Positions 33,356 to 43,990 are shown, counted from the first letter of the stretch. The stretch: DNA of 45,000 nucleotides from Zygnema cylindricum (GCA_037447655.1 JBBHKE010001142.1:1-45000), one strand, 5' to 3'. The notes: a model not told the origin generated them from the sequence alone. Program-made: numbers and translations.

Positions 33356-33562
33356 TCAAGACGAGACTTCTATATTAGAATCCCTCCAATACCTTTGCAA
33401 AAACTTAAAATTTTTATCTTCTAAAGTTAACTCATCTTCTAGCCTTCTTAGATAATGCACTTGCCAGAATATAGTATTGCCGACCTTAAACTGTTGACCA
33501 ACCCAATCTATTACCCATCTGTGAACCTCAGGTTCTCTATTTATTGAGGGATCCAATTCCAA
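33356..33562 (-). pseudogene. chromodomain-like C-terminal tail of integrase
   Basis: 68 residues at the polyprotein end, including EVHRWVIDW, an aromatic-rich IFWQVHYLRR segment and a Leu/Glu-rich ELTLEDKNFKFL. Position and pattern fit a decayed chromodomain like those that target chromoviruses to chromatin. Key aromatic residues are only partly kept, so this is a probable assignment. Confidence 0.5.
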
Positions 33563-33577
33563 TTCTCCTTCAGTTGG

Positions 33578-33796
33578 TCAAAGATTTGTTGGTTTTAACT
33601 GGCTGATGTGTATCATTGGATGAATTTTTGTTGAAGGGGGATAGTCCAATTTGTCAGCAACTGACGATATCATCTTGATTATAGTAAACGGTACGATGTA
33701 TTTAGGAGCAAATTTCCCAGTAGGATCCGCTGGTCCCTTGATCTTGCACCTGTAATGAGTTGTTGAAAGCAAAACCTTGTCACCTGTGCTTACCAC
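33578..33796 (-). pseudogene. integrase C-terminal (GPY/F-like) segment
   Basis: VSTGDKVLLSTTHY followed by KFAPKYIVPFTIIK and HPMIHISQLKP, the order seen in the C-terminal module of Ty3/gypsy integrases. Stops separate it from the core upstream and from the tail downstream. Confidence 0.7.
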
Positions 33797-33999
33797 CCAA
33801 TCACCCCGTTTGCGGTTAGCATTTAGTTATTGCCTTCTTTGTGCCTCCACTAATGCATCCCGTACCGTTTTCCAAACCGTTAGAATGTATTCCAAAAACT
33901 TCGTTCCAAAACTCCTATTCTCTTGAGTGACCCCTGTTATTAAGTCTAATGCTTCTCTCGGTTGGTACCCGTACGCAACTTCAAACGGTGAGAATCATG

Positions 34000-34690
34000 C
34001 ACTAGCATGTTTACATGAATTGTATGCAAATTATATTAATGGAAGTTTAGATTCCTATATGTTCTGAACTCCACTGGAAACAGTCCTCTGCAGTTCTTCC
34101 AGTGTACGGTTCATCCTTTCTGTCTATCCTCTGCAGTTCTTCCAGTGTACGGTTCATCCTTTCTGTCTATCCATCTGTCTAAGGATGATAAGAGGTACCC
34201 ATTTTTAATTCAGTGCATGAATTTTGTTGCAATTCTTTCCAAAATGCAGACGTAAATTTAGAATCCCTATCACTGACTATAGACAGGAGAACTCCATGAT
34301 GTTTGACCACGTTGTCAAAAAATAACTTTGCAATATCTACAACAGAATGGGTAGTTTTGTAAGGGATAAAGATTGCCATTTTACTGAACCTATCGACTAC
34401 GTCCATGATTTTGTCATTTCTTCTAGATGTAGCAGGTAACCTACCAATAAAATCCATACAGACAATTTCCCATGGTCTTTCAAGGTTATCTAAAGGTTTT
34501 AAGAGACTTATAGGTTTGTAGTTACTAGGTTTACTCTGTTGGCAAGGGACACAACTTTCCACGCGTTTCGACACCTCCTTTGCCATCCCTGGCCAAAACA
34601 ATTTACTCTGCAATTGACTAAGAGTTTTATCTCGACCTAGATGTCCTAAATGCTCATAGGCTTCCTGTAAAAGTTGTTTTCATAAGTTTG
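34000..34690 (-). pseudogene. integrase zinc-binding and DDE core, broken
   Basis: The HHCC finger is visible (GHLGRDKT, then CVPCQQSKP). The core has MDFIGRLP (first Asp) and SIVSDRDSKF (second Asp). TAG stops follow at 34179-34181 and 34167-34169, exactly on the two Gln positions of the family motif HPQTDGQTE. The Glu lies just after them, within the 43-bp duplication. Integrase inserts the cDNA copy into the genome. This copy is non-functional. Confidence 0.9.
34084..34169. repeat. perfect 43-bp tandem duplication in the integrase region
   Basis: 34084-34126 and 34127-34169 are identical. The unit is not divisible by three and shifts the frame. It spans the part that encodes the third catalytic acidic residue. 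Confidence 0.95.
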
Positions 34691-35016
34691 CCATTTCAAG
34701 AATGCATAACCTATCCAATGTTCGCAAATACAGTAAACCATCTTCTATTCTAAAGTTTTTGACATGCCTATCATTTAATGGGTCAGAATTTCCTCCCGAA
34801 ATATTTTTGTAAATCACAACAAAATATGGAATTTTATCATAACCATTTCTAAAAGAATTAAAACAATTCATCCCGAATCCATAACACTTATTTCAAACAT
34901 CTACTTAAAAGGATCAAATACATTTGTCTTTCAAGGAATATGTTTGACATTAAATTTGAAATATGCCAATTTCTGCATTCACGTAACTTGTCTACCAATC
35001 ATAATCTGTGCATCAG
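34691..35016 (-). pseudogene. linker between RNase H and integrase, degraded
   Basis: Short open pieces (for example IFVVIYKNIS-like and NFRIEDGLLYLRTLD) with frame changes and stops. DGLLYLR recalls the region just before the integrase finger in gypsy elements. Confidence 0.55.
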
Positions 35017-35292
35017 TTAATCTTTGTAGCTAGCAGAGTGCATTATTATCACAATGCACTGAAAATTATTTATTATGCAAATAACAACACCATTCACTAA
35101 TGCATGAACAATTGCAAGTAATTCCTTTTCTTGAGCTGGATAGTTCTTTTCAGCATCATTAAATTTTTTGGACTCAAAAGCAATAAAATGAAAGTGTTTA
35201 CCAAATTTTTGACTTATAACTGCACCTAGACATTTATTAGATGCATCTGTAGTGATCAAAACTTCAAATTCCCCAGCAAGATCATGATACAC
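35017..35292 (-). pseudogene. RNase H domain
   Basis: ITTDASNKCLGAVISQ carries the first catalytic Asp, and AEKNYPAQEKELLAIVHAL the catalytic Glu in the helix typical of Ty3/gypsy RNase H. The downstream TDH-type motif is not in this frame, since the frame drifts after residue 70. RNase H removes the RNA strand during reverse transcription. Confidence 0.85.
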
Positions 35293-35599
35293 CAGTGTAG
35301 GGGCAAAGGTCTACTTCACTTTTAGTTATTCGAATGCGCTTTCCTGATCAGCTCCCCACACAAACGTCTCCTTCTCCCGTAATAAATCTGTCAAAGGTGC
35401 GGCGATCATACTGAAAATCCTAATAAATTTCCCGTAATAAGTGGCCAATCCCAAAAATGATCTAACTTCCGTGTCATTAGTCGGTTGCTTCCAATTTCAG
35501 ATTGCAGTGATTTTGGATGGATGTGTTTTAACACGTTCCCCACTAACTATGTGTCCCAAAAATAATTGTTCCCTTTTAAGAAAACTTGATTTTGACAAT

Positions 35600-36060
35600 T
35601 TTCCATATAATTTTCTTTCCCTTAACCTTTCTAACAGTTTCCTTAGATGAGTTACATGTTGTTTTTTAGATTTCCTTGTAAATCAAAATATCATTTATAA
35701 ACACGTGAACAAACTCATCTATATAATCTGAAAATGTTTGGTTCATTAATCTTTGATAAGTAGGTGGTGCATTTGTCAAACTAAATGGCATCACTGTCTA
35801 TTCAAAATGACCAACTCTAGTTCTAAAAGCAATTTTATCAACATCTTCAGTTCTAATTGGCACTTGATTAAAGCCACTACGCAGATCAATCAAACAAAAT
35901 AATTTAGCATCTTTCAAACGATCTATCAAATCAAATATTAAAGGTAACGGATACTTATTCTTCATCGTAATCTTGTTCACATTACGATAGTCAACACACA
36001 TCCTAAACGTTCCGTCCTTTTTGACAAAGAGAATTGGTGCTCCTTACGGTGATTTGCTGG
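35600..36060 (-). pseudogene. reverse transcriptase, broken and with altered active site
   Basis: [40 protein letters not shown] and [14 protein letters not shown] follow the Ty3/gypsy reverse-transcriptase order. A TAG at 35798-35800 interrupts it after VGHFE. The usual YxDD active site reads FIND, so the first Asp of the pair is Asn and the Tyr is Phe. Both the stop and this change make the enzyme dead. Confidence 0.9.
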
Positions 36061-36102
36061 GCTGAATATGTCCCTTCTCCAAAAGCTCTTTGATCTATTT
36101 TT

Positions 36103-36891
36103 TTAACTCCTCCTACTCAAAGAAGCTATGCTTATAAATTCCTGTGACAAGGGGATTACATCCAAGTTCAAGGTTAATAACATGTTCCACATCTCGGGAA
36201 GGTGGCCTGTCGAGGGTAAGTCACTTGGGAAAACATCTCTTAATTCAGAAATCAAATATTTAACAGTAGCATCAGATGTATTAATGTCAGTTACAAAATC
36301 AGATTTTTGTTTTTCAAGAGTTTTTCTGGTGTCTAATTTAGAAATAACATCAATGTTAGTGTTTTCTCCCCCGCTTTCATTTGTAACTGCCTCAGTTACT
36401 AATAACAAGAAAGCATGATTTCTTTTATCCTTTAAATGCTTTTTAAATTGTTTAGCGGAAATCAAACCTTCCACTCCCAACTTGGTTATGTTTTTTATAT
36501 GATTCCTACGCAACTTCTTCGAAGGTAATGCTTGCAAAACCTTCCAACCGTTTTCAGACTTCACTATCAAGGTATTAGTTTCCCTATTAATTTGAGGGTT
36601 GTGTACAGTTAACCAAGGCTTTCCTAGTATTAGCTCCTCCCTACCCAAATTCATTATTTCACACACAACTTTCATTTTATGACCCTGGATATCAACTTTT
36701 ATTGTGTCAGTTTGTAAATCTAATGTGGACTTATTACCATTCGCCACTTGAACATGTAAAGGTTTTTCCCTTATGACTGTAGGAATTTTATTTTCCTCAA
36801 CAAACTTATGTGAAATAAAATTATGTGTAGCACCTGAATCTACCATAACTCTCAATGGTTTTCCTTCCACTAACGACTCAAATCTGATCAA
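36103..36891 (-). pseudogene. aspartic protease and linker to reverse transcriptase
   Basis: VMVDSGATHNFIS near residue 16 is the retropepsin-like active site (DSGA), and LILGKPWL near residue 90 is the second conserved strand. About 150 residues of linker to the reverse transcriptase follow, with no stop. This is the longest undamaged piece of the element. The protease would cut the polyprotein. Confidence 0.85.
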
Positions 36892-37091
36892 ACTGTGTCT
36901 GGTGTCATCGTTACTTAACTATCCTAACATAGGTCTGTTGTTAAGAATTTGATCAGAAGGATTGTTCAAACTATGGAGTGTAGTTAGCATCATAATAAAT
37001 TCAGCTCTCCTAGCCTTTCCATTCATTAGCTTGCCCTCCAGAGTTAACTCTTTAACCTCTGGATCTGGTCGACTCAACTGAGGACTTTCAG
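36892..37091 (-). pseudogene. gag-pol junction, degraded
   Basis: An open frame with stops shows LTLEGKLMNGKARRAEF and similar. It joins the zinc knuckles to the protease. Confidence 0.4.
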
Positions 37092-38407
37092 CTAGTCTTT
37101 TTCGTTTCCCACCTCATGGGCTTCCTGTTCAGCTAGGTATAATGCAATATGTTCATGAAGACCTTCATTGACATCAACTGTTTTAAGAGATCCCTTATCT
37201 GTACAGTGCTTAGCGTAATGATTTGGACCTCCGCATTTTAAACAAGTGACTTTTTTCTTTGGTTTTGTGCATTTTATGCTGAAATGTCCCTCCTCTCCAC
37301 AGTTATAACAGCAAAATTTTTCAGTTGTGCACATTCAGATGCCCTATGACCTCTTTTTTGACAAATAGTGCATGTGGGAATGATACAATTAGGTTTTTGA
37401 GCGTTAATGCTCGGTTTAGGACTCTTAATGTAGCCTTCTCTATTTTGAAATTTGTTTCCTGCATTAACACCCTGTCCACCCCTCTGATTTCCCCTGAAGA
37501 TATTATGCCTATTAACCAGACTTGCATTCAAACCTTCTTCCTCAAATTCCTCCTCACCCCACTCCGATACTTGATTGAAATTTCCCTTGAGTGATCGAGT
37601 TTCACGATTATACCCTAATTGATCCTCTAATTCCAATGACTTATCTTGTAATTATTTCAAATTAATAAATTTTTGATGTTTCAGTTCTGATTTCAGTATA
37701 GGATTCAAATAGTTCAAGAAATGCAACCGAACAATTTCATCAGGCAAACCTATAACATGAATGCTAGATGAGTCAAATTCCACAATATAATCGTTCACAG
37801 ATCCAGTCTGCTTACAGTTCAACCACTTTTTTTCCATTATGGATTTATAATTGACAGACAAGAAACGCGATTTGGTCGCGGTTTTAAAAGTTTCCCAATC
37901 AGCATTATCAATAATTAAATTAGACCTCCTCTGAGTGTAATACCAAATTTGAGCATCACTTTTCAGGGAGCTAACAGCAAAAGAAGTGTTATCATCACGA
38001 TCACAGTTCCTAGATTCCAAATAATACTCCATATGAAAAATCCAAGCATCCAACTCATCAATCTTCTTACCATTAAACGATGGTGCCTCACTAATAGACA
38101 ATTTCAAATCTCTTATCTTTTTAGGTCTATCGTGATCATCCTCCCTAAAACTAGCATTCATTTTACTACTCTCACCTTTTTAGTCATTAAGATCATTCTT
38201 GGTCTGAATTAAGTTAATGAGCTCATCCAATTTCTCATTTAAAACATTCTCATTTTCCTAAACAACTTTGAATTCACTTTTCAATTCAAAAATTGTTTCA
38301 TCCACAACAGCAATATGATTATTAAATCTTTTTACCAATTTCACAATACGTTTCTTCAAAACATTCAAGGCATTTTCCATTTCACGTTTCTATGCAGAAT
38401 TTGCCAT
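37092..38407 (-). pseudogene. gag: coiled-coil N-terminus, retrotransposon-gag domain, zinc knuckles
   Basis: The start is ATG at 38407-38405 (MANSA). Stops at 38390-38392 (TAG), 38258-38260 (TAG), 38180-38182 (TAA) and 37652-37654 (TAA) are all in one frame, and the code between them is good. The N-terminal 80 residues are Leu/Glu/Lys rich, like a coiled coil. The capsid-like domain (APSFNGKKIDELDAWIFHME, then WETF and NDYI) follows. Knuckle-like CTICQKRGHRASEC, CYNCGEEGHFSIKC and CLKCGGPNHYAKHC are Cys-His boxes that bind RNA. A one-base frameshift lies near 37325. Gag forms the particle and packages RNA. Confidence 0.9.
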
Positions 38408-39126
38408 TATCACAAAAATGAAATCGAGTAAAAAGAAAGATATAATATAATTTCCCAAAGAAATTTGGTGCGGGTTTGAAGTCCACTAATTGCTCCAATC
38501 CAAAACTTCTCCACTTTAACAAATCCTTTGAAAAATATTAAAATCTAAAAAATCAATAAGACATTGAAAGTAAGTGAGTGCAAATTCAATTCTTCAATTT
38601 CCCAAACATTGATGCAAAAAGTTAAAAATTTCCCCACAAATTTTGCAACAGCAATATTGAAAAGCTCTCAAAGGTGACAATTTAGGGTTTGAAAAGTTTT
38701 AAGTCATTTTTGGACTCCTTTGCTCTTGAAGAAGTAAAGTGCTCCACTCTCCTTCTCCACCATGATTATATTTCCCATTTCCCACTACATCAGGATCTTT
38801 TGTTCTCTAATCCTCATATCCTCACCCTTCATGGCTTCAAGCCCTCCCTCTACACATGAATCATTGTTAGGAGAAGGCAAGTTTGTTTGGCCTCTAGGTA
38901 ATTGGAGTGAGTTTCAGCGGTGGCTACACTGCCCACCTCGCCTTAGTCCTTAGGACATGAGCACGCCCCACATCTAACCAGCGGCCGCTGGCAGTGTGAT
39001 CACTCAGTTTCCCTCCAATCCCCTACCACTTCACATTGTGGTTCTACCGACAGAGGTTAGAGCACCCTCACTGGTCACGGCAGTCGATATTCGAGTGAGC
39101 AAACTTCTCATTGGTTTCTAACCAAA
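38408..39126 (-). other. untranslated leader of the retrotransposon
   Basis: About 720 bases between the primer site and the gag ATG, with no convincing ORF. It contains CAGCGGCCGCTG, a palindrome near 38980. RNA packaging signals are expected here but cannot be identified. Confidence 0.6.
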
Positions 39127-39138
39127 GCTCCGATACCA
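39127..39138 (-). promoter_or_regulatory. primer-binding site, initiator tRNA-Met type
   Basis: Minus strand TGGTATCGGAGC, two bases after the 5' LTR. It differs from the common plant iMet site (TGGTATCAGAGC) by one base. Confidence 0.85.
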
Positions 39139-39140
39139 TA

Positions 39141-40106
39141 TGTAATAGGATTTCTAACCTCTCAAAAAATCCCATTACTTCAATCAATTTCAACCACACA
39201 TTCCACACATTGGAAAATACACATCCACATTGGAAAGCACTCACATAAGGATAAACTTTAAATTAGAAGAAGCTTTTGTCCACATAACATTAGCTTGGTC
39301 TCCTGCCCTCGTGGCTCAACCCTTCTTATATTAAAGTGTTTTCCTATACTCTCCACTCTTAATAATTCTATCTCTTAACTACTAAAATACAACTTAGTTT
39401 GTAAGAGATTTAGATGCAAAAATGCCAATGCTCCAATTTGGTTTTAATCGCTGAATACCAAGATCAGTCAGAATTTCCACAAACTTTTCAAAAGGAAAAG
39501 ATGTTTACTCTACTGTTAGACTTCCCTATTTATCCATCATCGCCGTGGACTCGCCAAGCCAGAGTCAACGCTCCGTTGAATCCGTTTTACTTGGGCCAAT
39601 CATTGATCAGCACGGACTCAAACTGACCTATGCAAAAACGTGCGAAATCTCTTACTAACTACGTAAAATTTCTAACCAATCAAACGCTACGTTTCACTAC
39701 GTAACATTTACGTGCAAAAGTGTGCGCCAAACGAAACGCGATTTCGCACGAACGTGTGTCGCAAATTTCGCACGTGAAACTTCCCACCAAATTCCATAAA
39801 CTGAAAGTTACGTTTCGTATTAAAAATTGTATGAAACCAACCATCGTGCGTACCAACCGTTTCATTAGAACTTTATGAAACGTGCACACAAAATTTTGGT
39901 ACTAATTAGACCCTTAACCCGTTTCAATGATACCCACTTGTTATTTAGACCTCGCGTTGTCGCCTAAATACACCCATCGCTATAACTTTTGATATACAAC
40001 TCCAAATCGCGTGATTCTTTCGCTGACATCTACCAATTTTAGTACTCTATAATCTTACCACTTAAAACCCCTTTACGAACAAGTTCGATCGGCTATTACT
40101 GTTACA
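39141..40106 (-). repeat. 5' LTR (right copy), 966 bp
   Basis: Starts TGTAATAGG and ends CTGTTACA on the plus strand. Differences from the left copy are mostly single substitutions, many of them C/T or G/A, spread along the length. Confidence 0.95.
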
Positions 40107-40111
40107 ATGTA

Positions 40112-40750
40112 CCATTTTATACGTGAATGCATTATCGCCGTACCAACTTAATAGTGCACATTTATGAAGGAGGCGTGACAGGATGTCCTACAACCAAGAT
40201 TTTGTCGTCGGACAGGTTTGCTAGGATATCTGACGGTACACGTCATTTGCCACATGTAAGTTTATAGCTTCACGTCTATCGTGGATCGACTTTGATTTTA
40301 CAAGTGATTTTACAAGTGGACCAGTAGACACGTCCAGTAAGCGTTAAGTGTCCTCCTGAGGACAATCAGAGGAGACTAGCCAAGAACTGGATAGAAGGGG
40401 CGTTTGCGTCTAAAATTCAAAATTGGACGATAGGAGTTTTTCGCCAAAAAGTATAAAGAATCTTAACGAATTTTTAGGAAACATCTTTAGAAAAAAAAAA
40501 AAAACAGTACGGCCTAGTACGGAAGGGTTATTTCTCCAATAAACAACCCTAATTTTTGCCTAATGGAAGGTTACCCCCAGCCAAATTGTCCCTACCGTAC
40601 CATAGTGAAAAATTACAAACATGTACGGCAAATTGTAAAAAGTCTTGCGCATCGATTTGATTCGGCAAACTCCCTCGATAACAGATACGCACTGCGAAGC
40701 ATCCCATTGGATGGTTGGCGTCGCTAATAGAACCCCACAAACACCGCTGC
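40112..40750. repeat. gene-free stretch with a copy of the 5272-family repeat
   Basis: 40650-40725 matches 5340-5410, including GATTCGGCAAACTCCCTCGA and CATCCCATTGGATGG. The remainder shows nothing recognisable. Confidence 0.5.
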
Positions 40751-40754
40751 GCAT

Positions 40755-41185
40755 CAGTATATAAATAAGGGAACAATGTTCGCCCCTCTGCGAAACCTTA
40801 TACAGGCGGTAGGCGGTGTGTCTGTCTTCGATTTTTTCCGTGTGTCTTTGATTTTTTCCGTCCGTCCGCAGTACGTACAGGCGTACGACTGGCACAATGT
40901 AACGCTCCCGTGCGACCGTCCGCAGTACGGATCGATTTATTCCGTCCGTCCGCAGTACGGACACGCGTATGACTGGCACAATATAACGCTCCCGTGCGAC
41001 CGTCCGCAGTACGGACCGCCGTACTGCTGACACAATGTAATGGTGCTGCCCGTACCGGCGTACGGATGGCGTAATCTTACATTGCCGATTTTCAGTGTGC
41101 AGACCACCGTACGGCTGGCATACTCTAACATTACCAACCGTCGATGTGCAGACCGTCGTACGGTTGGCGTAACATAACACTGCCA
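40755..41185. repeat. repeat unit A: TATA-like start plus GTACGG minisatellite
   Basis: Begins AGTATATAAATAAGGGAAC, then a conserved leader with GGTGTGTCTGTCTTCGATTTTTT. It continues as 5-6 degenerate units of 60-70 bases (GTCCGCAGTACGGA, CGTACGGCTGGC, ATAATGTAACGCTGCCG-like). A second copy of the leader starts at 42279. ORFs on both strands here come from the repeats. Confidence 0.65.
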
Positions 41186-42278
41186 AAATCGCCAAGAGTT
41201 CTTTGTACAAACTACGGGCCGTACTGGCCCCTCAAAAAGCGTCGCTAAAAGTAAACGCGGTCCGCCAAAAGTGGCGCATAGCGTGCAGATTGCAAAAATT
41301 TAGCATATGTCAGAATTCATTTTGTACGTCCGTAGAATTCATGACAGTCAAAAAAAAATTCATAACATTTGTACGCCTACTCAAGTTGAAAAGTAATTAG
41401 CTCAACAGTACCACTTTGATGCGTTGAACTTTGGAACGGCCTTGCCATTTCGGCTCAATTTAGGCCTCAACCTACAGGTGTTCAAAGACAACTTTACTAA
41501 GGTAAGTTGATTTGTCTAAAGATGTACGATGTAGAGTTACAATTTCAAAAAATCATTTTTTTGGTTTGAAAGTGGGGTTTGTTCAACGTTTGTTGGTGTA
41601 CACAATGCACATAAAAAATGAATTTCTTTTTTCAAAGTGGTGTTCGTTTATGAAAATGGTGCAAAATGTGTAGATATGAGTAGCGTACTTTAATTCACCT
41701 AACGTATGATAAATCATTGTTGAGTTTGAAAGAGATTGTAATGTTGTAGTTTGAAAGAGTTTGTAATGTTTTTGTGTTGTTGCATTAAATCATGTTATTG
41801 TTCATGTTGTAAAGTGTGTAATCCACAATAGTACGCTTTTCAGTTGAACATGAACCGATAAAGTTAACTAGCACATAGAATGCATGACGGTACAGAAGTG
41901 TCATTTGGGCTTAATAGAAATTGTGTGTTATGTTTTCAGGTTGTTTATTGAATCGTGTTATGGTTGATGGTGTAACATGTGTTGACGTTCGTACGCCTAT
42001 TTGAATTGAACATAAATTGATAGAGTTAACAAACACGTAAAACGCATAATGCTTTTACCTTTCGGAAATACGTTCAAAAGTGGCATTTGGGCCCAATAGA
42101 TGCTTGAACCTACAAGTGAAGAAATACAATATCATTCAGGTGAGCTAAAACAATCACTTTATGGTTATTGTTCCATGCAAATAGTATGGGAATTGTTAAA
42201 GAACTTTATGAAATGACGTTATTCGTTGTCCTCTTAAGTCTTTTGTTATGTTGGTAGGATAGAGATCCTAAAGTAAAA
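41186..42278. repeat. spacer with diverged internal direct repeats
   Basis: Blocks at about 41763-41890 and 41930-42060 share TTGTTCATGTTGTAA-like, GTACGC, TTGAACATRAA and GATAAAGTTAAC-like sequence. Related ATGGTTGTTGTTCCA-like words recur at 43610, 44333 and 44890. A GTAAGT at about 41502 and TTTTCAG at about 41940 could be splice sites. No exon is supported. Confidence 0.45.
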
Positions 42279-42965
42279 AATTAGTATATAAATAAGAGAA
42301 CTACGTTCGCCTTCGGGGAAACCCTAATATAGGCGTCGTGTCTGTCTCGATTTTTTTTTTGTCCGTCCGGAGAACGGACCGCCGAACCGCTGACACGATG
42401 TAGCGTTGCCGCCCGTCGCTGTGCAAACCGTTGTACCGCTGGCAAAATTCCACCATGTCGCCCGCCTGCTGGAGTAATGCTACGCTGCCGCCTGCTGGCA
42501 TAATTATACGCTGCCACCGGCTGGCGTAATTCTACGCTACCGCTCGCCCGCTCGCAATTTTCTATGCTGCCGCCGACTGGCAATTACCTACTTTAATGGT
42601 TGTTGGCAATTTTCTACGCTACCACCGGCTGGCAATTAACTATGCTGCCGCCGACTGGCACTTATGTACGTTGCCGGCCGCTGACAATTTTCTACGCTGC
42701 TATCGGCTGGCAGTTTTTTACGCTGCCATCTGTTGGCAATTTTCTACACTGCCACCAGCTGGCAATTATCTACATTGCCACCAGCTGACATAACTGTACG
42801 ATGCCATAATTCTACGTTGCCGCCTGCTGGCATTATTCTACGCTGCTGTGCGTCACCAGTACATACCGCCGTACTTGGCACAATGTAACGTTGCCGTGCG
42901 ATCGTCCGCAATACGGACCGCCGTACCGCTGGCATAATGCAACGTTGTCGCCCGCCAATATCTAC
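42279..42965. repeat. repeat unit B: same leader plus ~30-bp GGCAATTTTCTACGCTGCC minisatellite
   Basis: The leader AGTATATAAATAAGAGAAC and GTGTCTGTCTCGATTTTTT match unit A. The array that follows has about fifteen 28-34-base units, typically TGGCAATTTTCTACGCTGCC plus ACCGGC. The end returns to the CGTCCGCAATACGGACC form of unit A. Confidence 0.7.
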
Positions 42966-43660
42966 GAACGACCACCGGCAGTACCGAAAAAAAACACATT
43001 TTAAGCTGATCAAATCACCCTATAGTTTTGTTCCCATGAAGAGTGTATTACTAATGTCAAGAGAAAAAAATCAAAATAAAAAATCTGTTTTTTCTATTAA
43101 AAATTATAGACCTTTGGCTGCCATGTTGAAAACTTTAAATAGGCGATATCTGTGTGCGCGCGAGGCGGTGTCTGTACGTCCGCGCGACCCAAAACAAGAT
43201 GTCCTTTATGACCACAACCCATGATCCCATGTGCCGTCGGTGCAAAATTGATGCCTCAACATACATCGCAAGAGAAAAAAAAAAAAGGTACGTGTGTGCC
43301 ATCCCGGCTCAATTGATGTCAAAAAATACATATGAAATGAAAGATTACAAAAGATTGTAATGCGTAAGAAACGATTATTAATAGAAGGATAAATTATTAT
43401 TGTTGTTGATTTACAATTCACATTTTATGCAAGTACCTTGCTAAGTCGTGAAATATACAAGCAGTAATAATATATCATTGCATTTTTTTGTTTTAAATTG
43501 GGGTTGATTTATGAAAGCGGCACAAAATATGTAGATGTCAGTAGCATATATTACTTCACCTACTGCAGTTTGAAAGAGTTTATGATGCGTATGTGACCCT
43601 AACGCGAACACCATATGGTTGTTGTTGCAAAGTGTGTAGATGTGAGTACGCATGTTCGAG
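42966..43660. repeat. gene-free stretch with a copy of 3905-4020 sequence
   Basis: 43085-43215 matches 3905-4015 (ATAGACCTTTGG, TAAATAGGC, GTCCGCGCGACCCAAAACA). The rest is AT-rich with no recognised gene. Confidence 0.55.
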
Positions 43661-43675
43661 TTGAACAAGAACTCA

Positions 43676-43865
43676 CAATATGTGATCCGACAATGTACGA
43701 ACCAACAAGATGTGAACCAACAATATATGAACCTACAGGATATGAATCGCCAAAGTACGAACCGACAATATATGAATCAACAATTTATAAACCGACAATA
43801 TATGCATCGGAAATATATGAACCAACAATATGTGAACCAACAATATATGAACCAACAATATGAGA
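43676..43865. repeat. 15-bp minisatellite AACCAACAATATATG
   Basis: About twelve copies of a 15-bp unit in perfect phase. One frame reads a five-residue repeat (EPTIY) for about 60 residues and another reads NQQYM. An ATG-started frame (43615-43863) exists upstream, but there is no other gene-like feature. Confidence 0.85.
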
Positions 43866-43875
43866 ACGTACAACA

Positions 43876-43990
43876 AGAAAGAGGGAGAGAGGAGAGATAA
43901 AAGACGAAAAAAGAGAGAGAGAGAGAGAGAGGGAGAAGGAAGAGACAACAAGAGAGAGGGACGGGGGAGAAAAATTAAGCGAGATAGGAA
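43876..43990. repeat. GA-rich purine tract
   Basis: Nearly all purine on the plus strand (GAGAGAGAGA runs with GGGAGA), directly after the 15-bp minisatellite. Confidence 0.8.

Larger units (their letters stand above)
32335..40111 (-). mobile_element. Ty3/gypsy (chromovirus-like) LTR retrotransposon with target duplications, inactive
   Basis: The element proper is 32340-40106 on the minus strand, flanked by a perfect 5-bp duplication ATGTA (32335-32339 and 40107-40111). The two LTRs start TG and end CA. Coding order on the minus strand is gag (with zinc knuckles), aspartic protease, reverse transcriptase, RNase H and integrase, then a chromodomain-like tail, which is the Ty3/gypsy order. The primer site lies 2 bases inside the 5' LTR and a purine tract abuts the 3' LTR. 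Every ORF is broken by stops or frameshifts and the LTRs differ at many sites, so it cannot act on its own. It is complete in structure, so decay came after insertion. Confidence 0.95.

Noticed and set aside
40560-41210. 216-codon minus-strand ORF
   Set aside because: It consists of the 60-70-bp GTACGG minisatellite. The related unit at 42279 does not preserve the protein.
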